The position numbers were made by a program, and so were the translations under genes. From Streptomyces sp. NBC_00094 (GTDB taxonomy: Bacteria; Actinomycetota; Actinomycetes; Streptomycetales; Streptomycetaceae), in assembly GCF_026343125.1 (NCBI RefSeq), contig NZ_JAPEMB010000001.1:1302001-1366000 (forward strand): a stretch of 64,000 nt of DNA, read 5' to 3'. The notes beneath the pieces were generated by a model, which worked only from the letters and a program-made list of their open reading frames with translations, was not told where the DNA came from and did not search any database. Below, one piece after another: positions 17,340 to 26,448 of the stretch; the first letter of the stretch is position 1; every line of letters begins with the position of its first letter.

Positions 17340-17374
17340 GGCCTGTCTGACGCCAATTGTCAGACAGGCCCTAG
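17336..17374. terminator. Perfect 16-bp hairpin, bidirectional terminator
   Basis: Arms CTAGGGCCTGTCTGAC and GTCAGACAGGCCCTAG with loop GCCAATT. The TAG stop of the EccA-like gene lies inside the left arm. It separates two convergent genes and is symmetrical enough to end transcription from both sides. Confidence 0.8.
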
Positions 17375-17405
17375 GGGGTGTCCGCCCCTGTTCCGCCGGG
17401 CACCG

Positions 17406-18446
17406 CTAGGCCCGGGTCGGCGTCAGCCGGTGGGCGGGGTCGCGGACCTCGCCCACCAGCATCTCCAGGGCGTCCTCCAGGGCGACCAGGCCCAGGACCC
17501 GGCCCGAGCCGTCCGCGACCTGCGCCAGGTGGGTTGCGGCGCGGCGCATCACGGTCAGGGCGTCGTCGAGCGGCAGCTCGGCGCGGAGCGTCGCCATCGG
17601 GCGCCACAGCTGGTGCGGCACGGCCCGCTCCCGCTCCTCCAGGTCGAGGACGTCCTTCACGTGGACGAAGCCCATGAAGGTGCCGCTCGCCGCGGCGCGG
17701 ACCGGGAAGCGGGAGTAGCCGGTCCGTACGGTCAGCTCCTCGATCTCCCGGGGCGTGACGGACGGCGGGACCGTCACCAGGGAGGCCGGGGCGATGAGGA
17801 CGTCCGTCACCGGGCGGCTGCCCAGTTCGAGGGCGTCCTCCAGGCGCTCCTGTTCGGCCGGGTCGAGCAGCCCGGCCTGCCCGGCGTCCTCGACGAGCCG
17901 GCCGAGCTGCGTACGGGTGAAGACCGCCTCCACCTCGTCCTTCGGCTCGACCTTGAACGCCCGCAGGACGAGCCGGGCGCAGGCGCCCAGCGCGACCGTC
18001 ACGGGCCGGCAGAGCCGGGCGAAGCCGACCAGTCCGGGGGCGAGCCAGAGCGCGGTGCGCTCGGGCGCGGCCATCGCCAGGTTCTTCGGCACCATCTCGC
18101 CGATGACGAGGTGGAGGAAGACGACCGCGGCGAGCGCGATGACATAGCCGAGCGGATGGATCAGCCCCTCGGGGACGCCGACCGCGTGGAAGACCGGTTC
18201 GAGGAGATGGGCGACGGTCGGTTCGGCGACGGCGCCGAGCGTCAGCGAGCAGACGGTGATGCCGAACTGCGCGGCCGCCATCATCTGCGGCAGGTTCTCG
18301 AGCCCGTACAGGACCTTCTGGGCGCGGGCGCCGTCGAGCGGTTCGATCTGGCTGCGGCGGACGGAGACGAGCGCGAACTCGGCCCCGACGAAGAACCCGT
18401 TGGCCAGCACCAGGACGAGGGCGAAGAGCAGCGGGAGGGTGCTCAT
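17406..18446 (-). CDS. CNNM/CBS-domain membrane protein (HlyC/CorC-like), shorter paralogue
   Basis: A 346-residue protein starting at the ATG at 18446, which overlaps the stop of the upstream paralogue by 4 bp (ATGA). The N-terminal CNNM module (about 1-190) has LLFALVLVLANGFFVGAEFALVSVR and an EMVPKNLAMA motif. A CBS pair follows (about 195-335), with VTDVLIAPASLVTVPP, GYSRFPVR and HVKDVLDLEE. It lacks the C-terminal CorC_HlyC domain present in the longer paralogue. The family is linked to Mg/Co efflux or homeostasis; the label 'hemolysin' is historical. The pair probably works as a heteromer, given the overlap. Confidence 0.85.
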   Translation of the reverse strand: MSTLPLLFALVLVLANGFFVGAEFALVSVRRSQIEPLDGARAQKVLYGLENLPQMMAAAQFGITVCSLTLGAVAEPTVAHLLEPVFHAVGVPEGLIHPLGYVIALAAVVFLHLVIGEMVPKNLAMAAPERTALWLAPGLVGFARLCRPVTVALGACARLVLRAFKVEPKDEVEAVFTRTQLGRLVEDAGQAGLLDPAEQERLEDALELGSRPVTDVLIAPASLVTVPPSVTPREIEELTVRTGYSRFPVRAAASGTFMGFVHVKDVLDLEERERAVPHQLWRPMATLRAELPLDDALTVMRRAATHLAQVADGSGRVLGLVALEDALEMLVGEVRDPAHRLTPTRA

Positions 18447-19801
18447 CGGACCGCCTCCGCCACCAGGGACGCCCCTACGGTCTCCGTCGCCGGTTCCGTA
18501 CGGACGATCCGGACGCGCTCGGCCCGGTAGCGGTCGACCTGGCGCACCGAGAACCGCCAGCCGGGCAGTTCGGCCCGGTCGCCCGGGGCCGGGATGCGCC
18601 CCAGGAGGTCGGCGACGAGCCCGGCGACGGTCTCGTACGGCCCGTCGGGCACGTCGAGGCCTATCCGGCGCAGGGTGTGGACCCGGCAGGAGCCGTCGGC
18701 CTCCCAGACGGGCCTGCCGTCCTCGGCGGGGGCGGCCGCCAGCTCGGGGCGCCCGTCGGCGGGGGTGTCGTGCTCGTCGCGCACCTCGCCGACGAGCTCC
18801 TCGACGATGTCCTCCAGGGTCACGACACCGGCCGTACCGCCGTACTCGTCGACGACGACCGCGATGGGCTGTTCCCTGCGCAGGCGCTCCAGGAGGGTCT
18901 GGGCGGGCAGCGTCTCGGGGACGAGGAGCGGCGGGACCGCGATCCGGCCGACGCGGGTGCGCAGCCGGGCGTGCGGGGCGACGGCGAGGGCGTCCTTGAG
19001 GTGGACCATGCCGACGATCTCGTCGATGCGGTCGCGGTAGACCGGGAAGCGCGAGAGGCCGGTGGCCCGGGTGAGGTTGAGGACGTCGGCCGCGGTGGCG
19101 TCCCACTGGAGGGCGCTCACCTTCACGCGCGGGGTCATGACCTGCTCGGCGGTGAGGCCGCCGAGGGAGAGGGTCCGTACGAAGAGGTCGGCGGTGTCCT
19201 GTTCGAGCGCGCCGGCCAGGGCGGAGTGCCGGGCGAGCGAGACGAGCTCGCCGGGGGTCCTGACGGAGTCCAGCTCCTCGGTGGGTTCGACGCCCAGGAG
19301 CCGGACGAGCCGGTTGGCGACCCGGTTGAGCAGGGCGATCACCGGACGGAAGAGCGCGGAGAAGCGGCGCTGCGGGGTGGCCACGAAGCGGGCCACCTGC
19401 AGCGGCCGGGAGACCGCCCAGTTCTTCGGTACGAGCTCGCCGACCACCATCTGGACGGCGGAGGCGAGCAGCATCCCGACCACCACCGAGACGCCGGAGA
19501 CGGCCCCCGCGGGCAGTCCGGTCGCGGTGAGCGGCCCGTGCAGCAGTCCGGCGAGCGCGGGCTCGGCGAGCATGCCGACGACGAGCGAGGTGAGCGTGAT
19601 GCCGAGCTGGGTGCCGGAGAGCTGGAAGGACAGCTCGCGGAGGGCGGTGACGACGGTGCGGGCGCGCCGGTCGCCGGCGGCCGCGGCGCGCTCGGCCTCG
19701 GCCCGCTCGACGGTCACGAGACCGAACTCGGCGGCCACGAAGAAGCCGTTGGCGAGGATGAGGAGAAAGGCCGCGACGAGCAGCAGAAGAGAGATGATCA
19801 T
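18443..19801 (-). CDS. CNNM/CBS/CorC_HlyC membrane protein, longer paralogue
   Basis: A 452-residue protein from the ATG at 19801. The CNNM transmembrane region (about 1-200) begins [31 protein letters not shown] and includes [17 protein letters not shown] domains (about 205-340) have [14 protein letters not shown] and [23 protein letters not shown], with an [22 protein letters not shown] signature. A CorC_HlyC C-terminal domain (about 355-435) follows, including [22 protein letters not shown]. It is likely involved in divalent cation homeostasis. First gene of a two-gene operon with its paralogue. Confidence 0.87.
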   Translation of the reverse strand: MIISLLLLVAAFLLILANGFFVAAEFGLVTVERAEAERAAAAGDRRARTVVTALRELSFQLSGTQLGITLTSLVVGMLAEPALAGLLHGPLTATGLPAGAVSGVSVVVGMLLASAVQMVVGELVPKNWAVSRPLQVARFVATPQRRFSALFRPVIALLNRVANRLVRLLGVEPTEELDSVRTPGELVSLARHSALAGALEQDTADLFVRTLSLGGLTAEQVMTPRVKVSALQWDATAADVLNLTRATGLSRFPVYRDRIDEIVGMVHLKDALAVAPHARLRTRVGRIAVPPLLVPETLPAQTLLERLRREQPIAVVVDEYGGTAGVVTLEDIVEELVGEVRDEHDTPADGRPELAAAPAEDGRPVWEADGSCRVHTLRRIGLDVPDGPYETVAGLVADLLGRIPAPGDRAELPGWRFSVRQVDRYRAERVRIVRTEPATETVGASLVAEAVR

Positions 19802-19922
19802 GCCGCCGCCTCCGGGGAGGGGGCGGCGCGGGTACTACCGGATGATCCGTCCATTGCTGGAGGGAGTCACTCCTCGGGTCGAAGGGTGGCCCCGCGGGCC
19901 GCCGCAGCGGCCCTGCACACGC

Positions 19923-19954
19923 GAGGCGGCGGTGCCGCTCGGCACCACCGCCTC
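19923..19954 (-). terminator. Hairpin terminator downstream of the PH-domain gene
   Basis: Arms GAGGCGGCGGTGCC and GGCACCACCGCCTC (one mismatch), loop GCTC, 80 bp past the PH-domain gene stop. It probably ends the rib-his transcript. The rest of 19802-20033 shows no gene. Confidence 0.6.
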
Positions 19955-20033
19955 CAGAGTAGTCACGCGAACGCCCCGCGTGGCAGGGGGTCGGCTCCGG
20001 ATGGGGGATCCCTCCGGGTTCTCCCGCCGGGTC

Positions 20034-20486
20034 TCAGACCCGCTCCGCGCCCGTCCCCCGGCTGTCGGCCAGGGCCCGCAGGGCGCGGGCGTCGCGGATC
20101 GCCGACTCCTTGGCGATACCGGGCTGGATGCCGAGTACGGGCATGCTCGTGCCGTCGCTCAGGTCCAGGAAGACCCAGGGGTCGCCGGGGCGGAGGTTCA
20201 CCTTGACGATCTCCGCCCAGGCGAGCCGCCTGGTCCGGGTGATGTTGACGACCGTGACGCCCTCGTCGTCGGCGACGACCTTGGGGCGGCTCAGCAGGAC
20301 GAGGACCCCGGAGAGCAGCGCCGCCGTGAAGACGAAGCTCACGCGCTCCCCCGTTCCCAGCCGCTCCAGCATCAGCGCGACGGCGGTGATGACGGCGAAC
20401 ATCGCCGCCCCGATGGTCAGCAGGACGGCCCGGGTACGACCGGGACGGAAAGTGACCGGAAGGGTGGTCGGCAGTGGCTGGGACAT
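20034..20486 (-). CDS. Small PH-domain membrane protein
   Basis: A 150-residue protein from the ATG at 20486. Two hydrophobic segments (AVLLTIGAAMFAVITAVALML and FVFTAALLSGVLVLLS) span about residues 20-65. A bacterial PH-like domain follows (about 68-125): DDEGVTVVNITRTRRLAWAE, then VNLRPGDPWVFLDLSDG. This matches actinobacterial membrane PH-domain proteins of unknown function (bPH_6-like). It starts 43 bp after hisG and is probably the last gene of that transcript; it has no evident link with histidine synthesis. Confidence 0.75.
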   Translation of the reverse strand: MSQPLPTTLPVTFRPGRTRAVLLTIGAAMFAVITAVALMLERLGTGERVSFVFTAALLSGVLVLLSRPKVVADDEGVTVVNITRTRRLAWAEIVKVNLRPGDPWVFLDLSDGTSMPVLGIQPGIAKESAIRDARALRALADSRGTGAERV

Positions 20487-20529
20487 CGGCTGTTCCTCGG
20501 TGCCTCGGGGCGAGTGACGGACCGCGCCG

Positions 20530-21378
20530 TCAGAGGCGGCAGGCGTGGATGGCGGTGGTGAGGATGGCGCGGGCGCCGATCTCGTACAGGTCGTCCATGA
20601 TCCGCTGCGCCTCCTTGGCGGGGACCATCGCGCGGACGGCGACCCAGCCCTCGTTGTGCAGCGGGGAGACGGTCGGCGACTCCAGGCCCGGGGTGAGGGC
20701 GACGGCCTGCTCCAGGTGCTCGGCGCGGCAGTCGTAGTCCATCATCACGTACGAGCGGGCGACGAGGACGCCCTGGAGGCGGCGCAGGAACTGCTGGACC
20801 TGCGGGTGGTCGTCCGTGGCGCCGTGGCGGCGGACGACGACGGCCTCGGAGGTCAGGATCGGCTCGCCGATGACCTCCAGGCCCGCGTTGCGCAGGCTGG
20901 TGCCGGTCTCCACGACGTCCGCGATGACCTGGGCGACGCCGAGCTGGATCGCGGTCTCGACCGCGCCGTCCAGGTGGACGACGGAGGCGTCGATCCCCTG
21001 GTCGGCGAGGTGCTTGGCGACGATGCCCTCGTAGGAGGTCGCGATGGTCATGCCACCGAAGTCCTCCGGGCCGTTGGCGGTGCCGGGCCGCGTGGCGTAA
21101 CGGAAGGTGGAGCGGCCGAAGTTCAGCGGGAGGATCTCCTCGGCGCTGGCTCCGGAGTCCAGGAGCAGGTCACGGCCGGTGATGCCGATGTCCAGCTTCC
21201 CGGAGGCGACGTAGATCGCGATGTCCTTCGGCCGCAGGTAGAAGAACTCGACCTCGTTGTCGGGGTCGATGACCACGAGCTCCTTGGACTCTTTGCGCTG
21301 CCGGTAGCCGGCCTCATGGAGCATTGCCGACGCAGGTCCGGAGAGGGAACCCTTGTTGGGAACGGCGATGCGCAGCAT
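20530..21378 (-). CDS. hisG: ATP phosphoribosyltransferase (long form)
   Basis: A 282-residue enzyme catalysing the first step of histidine synthesis: ATP plus PRPP to phosphoribosyl-ATP. It begins MLRIAVPNKGSLSGPA. The PRPP-binding stretch is ADVVETGTSLRNAGLEVI. The C-terminal ~75 residues, with VMMDYDCRAEHLEQAVALTPG and MVPAKEAQRIMDDLYEIGA, form the ACT-like regulatory domain of long HisG, which mediates histidine feedback inhibition. AGGAAGC precedes the ATG. It lies 51 bp downstream of hisE in the usual actinobacterial hisE-hisG pair. Confidence 0.97.
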   Translation of the reverse strand: MLRIAVPNKGSLSGPASAMLHEAGYRQRKESKELVVIDPDNEVEFFYLRPKDIAIYVASGKLDIGITGRDLLLDSGASAEEILPLNFGRSTFRYATRPGTANGPEDFGGMTIATSYEGIVAKHLADQGIDASVVHLDGAVETAIQLGVAQVIADVVETGTSLRNAGLEVIGEPILTSEAVVVRRHGATDDHPQVQQFLRRLQGVLVARSYVMMDYDCRAEHLEQAVALTPGLESPTVSPLHNEGWVAVRAMVPAKEAQRIMDDLYEIGARAILTTAIHACRL

Positions 21379-21429
21379 GGGGTGAGCTTCCTTTGCCTGA
21401 GAGTGGTGGGGAGACCGAAAAAGTCGTGC

Positions 21430-21702
21430 TCAGAGGTGGGCGTAGACGTCGTCGAGCGAGATCCCGCGGGCGACCATCATCACCTGGACGTGGTACAGCA
21501 GCTGCGAGATCTCCTCGGCGGCCGCTTCCTTGCCCTCGTACTCGGCGGCCATCCAGACCTCGGCGGCCTCCTCGACGACCTTCTTGCCGATGGCATGGAC
21601 GCCCTTGTCCACCAGTTCCGCGGTGCGGGAGGTGGCCGGGTCGCCGGTCTCGGCCTTGAGCTTGAGCTCGGTGAAGAGCTCTTCGAAGGTTTTGTTCGCC
21701 AT
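21430..21702 (-). CDS. hisE: Phosphoribosyl-ATP diphosphatase
   Basis: A 90-residue enzyme that removes pyrophosphate from phosphoribosyl-ATP, the second step of histidine synthesis. It is the standalone form (HisI is separate elsewhere). Conserved features are [20 protein letters not shown], an [20 protein letters not shown] helix and an ending VYAHL. The MazG-like acidic residues EEAAEVW and EGKEAAAEE supply metal ligands. It lies 81 bp after ribH and 51 bp before hisG. Confidence 0.95.
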   Translation of the reverse strand: MANKTFEELFTELKLKAETGDPATSRTAELVDKGVHAIGKKVVEEAAEVWMAAEYEGKEAAAEEISQLLYHVQVMMVARGISLDDVYAHL

Positions 21703-21783
21703 GATGGTCCTAAGAGTACGGGGTGCAATAAGAGGGGCGCGCAGCGCCTCGTACGAGGGGTGGTGGTGGGGCGACGGGCGTGC

Positions 21784-22269
21784 CTAGCGCCAGGGTTCGC
21801 TGACCGTGCGCAGCGTGGTGGCGGTGGCGACGGCGGCGGTGACCGCTTCGTGGCCCTTGTCCTCGGAGGAGCCTTCGAGGCCGGCCCGGTCGAGGGCCTG
21901 CTCTTCGTTGTCGACGGTGAGGACGCCGAATCCGACGGGTACGCCGGTGTCGATCGAGACCTGGGTGAGGCCGTTGGTCACGCCCTGGCACACGTACTCG
22001 AAGTGCGGGGTTCCGCCACGGATGACGACACCGAGCGCGACGATGGCATCGTAGCCGCGTCCGGCGAGGACCTTCGCCACGACCGGGAGCTCGAAGCTGC
22101 CGGGGACGCGCAGGAGGGTCGGTTCGTCGATGCCGAGCTCGCTCAGGGCGCGCAGGGCGCCGTCGACGAGGCCGTCCATGATCTTCTCGTGCCACTGGGC
22201 CGCGATGACCGCGACCCGCAGGTCGCCGCAGTTCTTCACGCTGAGGACGGGTGCGCCCTTGCCGCTCAT
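21784..22269 (-). CDS. ribH: 6,7-dimethyl-8-ribityllumazine synthase
   Basis: A 161-residue enzyme that condenses 3,4-dihydroxybutanone phosphate with 5-amino-6-ribitylamino-uracil, the penultimate step of riboflavin synthesis. It assembles into shells. Motifs: [48 protein letters not shown] (active-site His) and [17 protein letters not shown] strong AAGGAG precedes the ATG at 22269. It is the fifth gene of the rib operon, 36 bp after ribBA. Confidence 0.97.
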   Translation of the reverse strand: MSGKGAPVLSVKNCGDLRVAVIAAQWHEKIMDGLVDGALRALSELGIDEPTLLRVPGSFELPVVAKVLAGRGYDAIVALGVVIRGGTPHFEYVCQGVTNGLTQVSIDTGVPVGFGVLTVDNEEQALDRAGLEGSSEDKGHEAVTAAVATATTLRTVSEPWR

Positions 22270-22305
22270 GTTTCTCCTTGCCGGATTCCGGTCGTACGTA
22301 CGTGG

Positions 22306-23583
22306 TTACTGGTTGCCGCAGGTGGAGGTCGGGGAGCCGTCCAGCCAGGGGAGGTCGTGGCCCATCCGGTCCCGCTTGGTGCGGAGGTAGCGGAGGTTGT
22401 GCTCGCCGGCCTGGACGGGCATGGGCTCCCGGCCCTCGACCCTGATCCCGTGCCGTGTGAGGGCATCGATCTTGTCGGGGTTGTTGGTCATGAGCCGCAC
22501 GCTGCGGACGCCGAGGTCGGTGAGGATCTGCGCGCCGGCCGCGTAGTCGCGGGCGTCGGCGGGCAGTCCGAGCTCCAGGTTGGCGTCGAGGGTGTCGCGG
22601 CCCTGCTCCTGGAGCTCGTACGCGCGGAGCTTGGAGAGCAGACCGATCCCGCGGCCCTCGTGGCCCCGCAGGTAGACGACGACACCGCGGCCGGCTTCCT
22701 GGATGCGGTCCATGGAGGCCTGGAGCTGGGGTCCGCAGTCGCAGCGCAGCGAGTGGAAGATGTCGCCGGTCAGGCACTCGGAGTGGACCCGGACCAGCAG
22801 GTCCTCGCCGGCGCCGATCTCGCCGTGGACGAGGGCGACGTGCTCGACGCCGTCGACGGTGGAGCGGTAGCCGTACGCGGTGAAGTCGCCGTGCGCGGTG
22901 GGCAGCTGGACCTCGGCCTCGCGGCGGACGGTCGGTTCGGCGGACCGCCGGTAGGCGATCAGGTCCTCGATGGAGATGATCGTGAGGCCGTGCTTGCGGG
23001 CGAAGGGCACCAGCTCGGGCAGGCGCAGCATGACGCCGTCCTCGCCGGCGATCTCGACGATCGCGCCGGCCGGACGCAGGCCCGCGAGGCGGGCCAGGTC
23101 GACGGCGGCCTCGGTGTGGCCGTTGCGGACGAGGACGCCGCCGGCCTTGGCCCGGAGCGGGAAGATGTGGCCGGGGCGGACGAAGTCGGACGGCTCGTGG
23201 CTGCCGCTCGCCAGCATCCGCAGGGTGGTGGCGCGGTCGGCGGCGGAGATGCCGGTGGTGACGCCGTGCGCGGGCGACGCGTCGACGGAGACGGTGAAGG
23301 CCGTGCGCATCGACTCGGTGTTGTGCTCGACCATCTGCGGGAGCTGGAGGCGCTCCAGTTCCTCGTCCTCCATGGGGGCGCAGATCAGGCCGCGGCACTC
23401 GCTCATCATGAAGGCGACGATCTCGGGGGTCGCCTTCTCGGCGGCGATGACGAGGTCTCCCTCGTTCTCGCGGTCCTCGTCGTCGACGACGACGACGGGG
23501 CGTCCGGCGGCGATGTCGCGGATGGCCTGCTCGACGGGGTCGAGGGCGAGGTCGGTGGCGTCCCAGAGGGGATGTGCGCTCAT
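22306..23583 (-). CDS. ribBA: Bifunctional DHBP synthase / GTP cyclohydrolase II
   Basis: A 425-residue fusion. The N-terminal half makes 3,4-dihydroxy-2-butanone 4-phosphate from ribulose 5-phosphate ([16 protein letters not shown], and [17 protein letters not shown]). The C-terminal half opens GTP ([19 protein letters not shown] with zinc-binding Cys, and [12 protein letters not shown]). The true start is the ATG at 23583, overlapping the ribM stop by 4 bp; the frame is open much further upstream but without coding character. Streptomyces often name this gene ribA or ribAB. Confidence 0.95.
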   Translation of the reverse strand: MSAHPLWDATDLALDPVEQAIRDIAAGRPVVVVDDEDRENEGDLVIAAEKATPEIVAFMMSECRGLICAPMEDEELERLQLPQMVEHNTESMRTAFTVSVDASPAHGVTTGISAADRATTLRMLASGSHEPSDFVRPGHIFPLRAKAGGVLVRNGHTEAAVDLARLAGLRPAGAIVEIAGEDGVMLRLPELVPFARKHGLTIISIEDLIAYRRSAEPTVRREAEVQLPTAHGDFTAYGYRSTVDGVEHVALVHGEIGAGEDLLVRVHSECLTGDIFHSLRCDCGPQLQASMDRIQEAGRGVVVYLRGHEGRGIGLLSKLRAYELQEQGRDTLDANLELGLPADARDYAAGAQILTDLGVRSVRLMTNNPDKIDALTRHGIRVEGREPMPVQAGEHNLRYLRTKRDRMGHDLPWLDGSPTSTCGNQ

Positions 23584-24218
23584 GCGTGGGCTCCTTCCAG
23601 GACGGTGGTGGTGGTGCGGGAGCGCAGCCACCAGTCGCGCATGCCCCACAGGACGAGCGCGCCGTAGATGACGTAGACGAAGCCGGAGAAGGCGTAGCCG
23701 TTGGCGAAGTTCAGCGGGACGCCGACCAGGTCGACGAGCAGCCAGGCGAACCAGAACTCGACCATGCCCCGGGCCTGGGCGTACATGGCCACGACGGTGC
23801 CCACGAAGATGTACGCGTCGGGCCACGGGTCCCAGGACAGGTCCGGGAAGGCCTTGAAGAGCAGGGCCACCGCGACGGTGCCGGCGGCGGCCGCGGCGAT
23901 CATGCCGGCGCGCTCGCCCCAGGTGGCGAAGCGCACGGTGAGGTGGCCGTCCTTGCCCTGTCCCTTGCCGCGCTGCCACTGCCACCAGCCGTAGAGCGCC
24001 ACGACCATGACGACGGCCTGCTTGCCGGCGCTGCCTGCGAGGTGACCGTAGAAGGCGCCGAAGAGTATGAGGCCGGCGAGGAACTGTACGGGCCAGGTCC
24101 AGACGTTGCGGCGCCAGCCGAGGGCGAGGGCGACGAGTCCGAAGATGTTGCCGATCATGTCGGCCCACTTGATGTGCTGGTCGAGGACGGTGAACGCCTC
24201 GGAGTTGAGCCAGTTCAC
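23580..24218 (-). CDS. ribM: RibM/PnuX-type riboflavin transporter (PnuC family)
   Basis: A 212-residue membrane protein of the PnuC vitamin-uptake family with about seven hydrophobic segments, e.g. [42 protein letters not shown] and [18 protein letters not shown]. In Streptomyces davaonensis and Corynebacterium the homologue in this exact position (between ribE and ribBA) is RibM, a facilitator for riboflavin and roseoflavin. PnuC relatives carry nicotinamide riboside, so substrate assignment rests on context. Four-base overlaps with both neighbours (ATGA) show tight translational coupling. Control by the FMN riboswitch at the head of the operon fits riboflavin uptake. Confidence 0.85.
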   Translation of the reverse strand: MNWLNSEAFTVLDQHIKWADMIGNIFGLVALALGWRRNVWTWPVQFLAGLILFGAFYGHLAGSAGKQAVVMVVALYGWWQWQRGKGQGKDGHLTVRFATWGERAGMIAAAAAGTVAVALLFKAFPDLSWDPWPDAYIFVGTVVAMYAQARGMVEFWFAWLLVDLVGVPLNFANGYAFSGFVYVIYGALVLWGMRDWWLRSRTTTTVLEGAHA

Positions 24219-24823
24219 TTGCCGTTCTCCAGGGCGTTCGGGCCGAGCAGCCGCTCGACGTACTTGGCGATGACGTCGACCTCGAGGTTGACCGGGGCGC
24301 CGCTCTGCTTGATGCCGAGCGTGGTCAGGGCGAGGGTGGTGGGGATGAGGCTGATGGTGAACCAGTCGTCGGCGACCTCGACGACGGTGAGGCTGACGCC
24401 GTCGACCGTGATCGAGCCCTTCTCGACGACGTAGCGGGAGAGGTGGGCGGGCAGGCCGACCTTGACGAGTTCCCAGTGCTCGGACGGGGTCCGGTCGAGG
24501 ATCGTGCCCGTGCCGTCGACGTGTCCCTGGACGATGTGTCCGCCGAGGCGGTCGCCCACGGCCATGGGCCGCTCCAGGTTGACCCGGGAGCCGGCTTCGA
24601 GGGCGCCGAGGCTGGACCGCTTGAGGGTCTCGGCCATGACGTCGGCGGTGAACTCGCCGTCGCCGAACTCGACGACCGTGAGACAGACACCGTTGACGGC
24701 GATGGAGTCGCCGTGCCGGGCGTCTTCCGTGACCAGGGGACCTCGCAGCCGGAAGCGGGAGGCGTCCTCCAGCTGCTCGACGGCGACGACCTCGCCCAGT
24801 TCTTCGACGATTCCGGTGAACAC
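24215..24823 (-). CDS. ribE: Riboflavin synthase alpha subunit
   Basis: A 202-residue enzyme that dismutates two lumazines to riboflavin. It begins [12 protein letters not shown] from the GTG at 24823, 2 bp after the ribD stop. It has the two lumazine-binding repeats: first with [16 protein letters not shown] and [15 protein letters not shown], second with [15 protein letters not shown] and [22 protein letters not shown]. It overlaps ribM by 4 bp. Some genomes call this gene ribB or ribC. Confidence 0.96.
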   Translation of the reverse strand: MFTGIVEELGEVVAVEQLEDASRFRLRGPLVTEDARHGDSIAVNGVCLTVVEFGDGEFTADVMAETLKRSSLGALEAGSRVNLERPMAVGDRLGGHIVQGHVDGTGTILDRTPSEHWELVKVGLPAHLSRYVVEKGSITVDGVSLTVVEVADDWFTISLIPTTLALTTLGIKQSGAPVNLEVDVIAKYVERLLGPNALENGK

Positions 24824-24825
24824 GG

Positions 24826-25899
24826 TCAGCGCTCCTTGGGGGTGGCGGTGATACGGAGGTCGGGGCCGATGCGCACGGTCTCGGTGATGTCGAGCCGCAA
24901 CGCGTCGGTGATGGTGCCGATTCCCGCGTCGGCGAGGGCCTGCGGGCCGGCGCCGAGGAGGACCGGAGCGAGGTAGCCGACGACCTGGTCGACGGCGCCC
25001 GCGGCGACGAAGGCGCCCGCGAGGGTGGGGCCGCCTTCGAGAAGGACGGAGCGGACGCCGCGCTCGTGCAGGGCGTCCAGGAGGGCGGGTACGGACAGGC
25101 CGCGCTCGGCCCTGGGGAGGCGTACGACGTCGGGCAGGCCGGATTCGGCGTCCTCGGCGATCGCGATCAGGGTGGGGGCCGCGTCGTCGAGCACCCGGGC
25201 GTCGGGCTTCACGGCGGTCGCCTCGGTGTCGACCACGACCCGGAGCGGCTGCACGGCACCTTCGATGCCACGTACCGCCAGGTGGGGGTCGTCGGCGCGG
25301 GCGGTGCCGGAGCCGACGACGACGGCGTCGGACTCGGCGCGCAGCCGGTGGACGTCGGCGCGGGACTCGGCGGAGGTGATCCAACGGGAGGTGCCGTCGG
25401 CGGCGGCGGTCCGGCCGTCGAGGGTGGCGGCGTACTTCCACCGGACGAAGGGCCGGCCGTGGCGTACGGAGGTGAGCCAGGCGATGTTGACCGCCTCGGC
25501 CTCCTCCTCCAGAAGGCCCCCTGCGACCTCGACGCCGGCCGCGCGCAGGGTGTCGGCGCCGCCCGTGGCCTGCGGGTTCGGGTCGCCGACCGCGTACACG
25601 ACCCGGCTGACCCCGGCCTCGATCAGGGCCTGGGCGCAGGGGCCGGTGCGGCCGGTGTGGTTGCAGGGTTCGAGGGTGACGTACGCGGTGCCGCCGCGGG
25701 CCAGGACGCCGGCCTCGCGCAGGGCGTGGATCTCGGCGTGCGGGCCGCCGGCACGCTGGTGCCAGCCCTCGCCGACCGGGTGTCCGGACACGTCGGTGAC
25801 GACGCAGCCGACGACGGGGTTGGGGCTGGTGGCGCCGAGTCCGCGTGCGGCGAGCTCGACGGCTCGGTGCATGGCGGTGATGTCGGCCTGCTGGGCCAC
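24826..25899 (-). CDS. ribD: Bifunctional riboflavin-specific deaminase/reductase
   Basis: A 357-residue enzyme for the second and third steps of the purine branch of riboflavin synthesis. The N-terminal deaminase has zinc ligands in GPHAEIHAL and LEPCNHTGRTGPC. The C-terminal NADPH reductase starts near FVRWKYAATLDGRTAA and includes SVLLEGGPTLAGAFVAAG. GTG at 25899 with AGGAGG 5 nt upstream. First gene of the operon, 176 nt downstream of the FMN riboswitch. Confidence 0.96.
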   Translation of the reverse strand: MAQQADITAMHRAVELAARGLGATSPNPVVGCVVTDVSGHPVGEGWHQRAGGPHAEIHALREAGVLARGGTAYVTLEPCNHTGRTGPCAQALIEAGVSRVVYAVGDPNPQATGGADTLRAAGVEVAGGLLEEEAEAVNIAWLTSVRHGRPFVRWKYAATLDGRTAAADGTSRWITSAESRADVHRLRAESDAVVVGSGTARADDPHLAVRGIEGAVQPLRVVVDTEATAVKPDARVLDDAAPTLIAIAEDAESGLPDVVRLPRAERGLSVPALLDALHERGVRSVLLEGGPTLAGAFVAAGAVDQVVGYLAPVLLGAGPQALADAGIGTITDALRLDITETVRIGPDLRITATPKER

Positions 25900-26074
25900 C
25901 GGGTCCTCCTGCCTCTTCGGGCACGGACTCCGGGGCCTGTCGATGACGACAGAGAGCGGGAAAGACGCCTCGCGCAGGGTGCGCCGAGGCCGCGTCCTGC
26001 GGGTACGCCGATCGCATGCGACACGGCGACCAGCGGACGTACGGCTGACACACCCCTGACAGGGTTCGCCCGCC

Positions 26075-26201
26075 GCGCACTGCCTCCCATCCGGACTTTC
26101 ACCGTCGGTCCAGGAATCTCACCTGGTCAACCGGCCGCTGGCTGCGGACGGGTCGCGGACTATAACCGCCGGTTCGGAATTACACCGACCCCGGAGTGCG
26201 C
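26075..26201 (-). ncRNA. FMN riboswitch (RFN element)
   Basis: Read on the minus strand, P1 pairs GCGCACT (26201-26195) with AGTGCGC (26081-26075). Conserved blocks are GGTCGGTGTAATTCCGAACC with GGCGGTTATAGTCC, then GGTGAGATTCCTGGACCGAC, then GGTGAAAGTCCGGATGGGAG. This is a textbook RFN aptamer. It binds FMN and represses the downstream ribD-ribE-ribM-ribBA-ribH transcript. The 176-nt spacer to ribD should hold the expression platform. Confidence 0.96.
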
Positions 26202-26296
26202 TGCTGCTGATACAGGGCCAGTGTGCCACGAACCGTGACCGGTCATGCGGGCGAGGTTCTGTGGGCTGGCTCACATGGACCCATAAACACCTTCTT
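26202..26296. promoter_or_regulatory. Divergent promoter region between the riboswitch and the chitinase operators
   Basis: Nothing coding is seen. It must contain the rib operon promoter on the minus strand (a CACACT or TGTATC -10-like hexamer can be seen near 26210-26230, weakly supported). Confidence 0.35.
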
Positions 26297-26337
26297 TGGT
26301 CCAGACCTATTGACGCACTGGTCTAGTCCTCTTAATC
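26297..26337 (+). promoter_or_regulatory. Chitinase promoter with two DasR-like (dre) repeats
   Basis: Direct repeats TGGTCCAGACCT (26297-26308) and TGGTCTAGTCCT (26319-26330) are spaced 22 bp start to start. They flank and overlap a promoter TTGACG (26310-26315)-N16-TTAATC (26332-26337). Such 12-bp repeats are known in Streptomyces chitinase promoters and match dre sites for the GlcNAc-responsive GntR regulator DasR. Expected effect: repression relieved by amino-sugar phosphates. Confidence 0.85.
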
Positions 26338-26448
26338 TCCGAGTCACCTCCGAGGTACTCGGTCCGACGGCGTGCGCACTCCCCGGGCCCAACACGACCC
26401 ACCCCCTTGTTCGTTGTGTTTTTTCCACCTCCCCAGGAGGAAACGATC

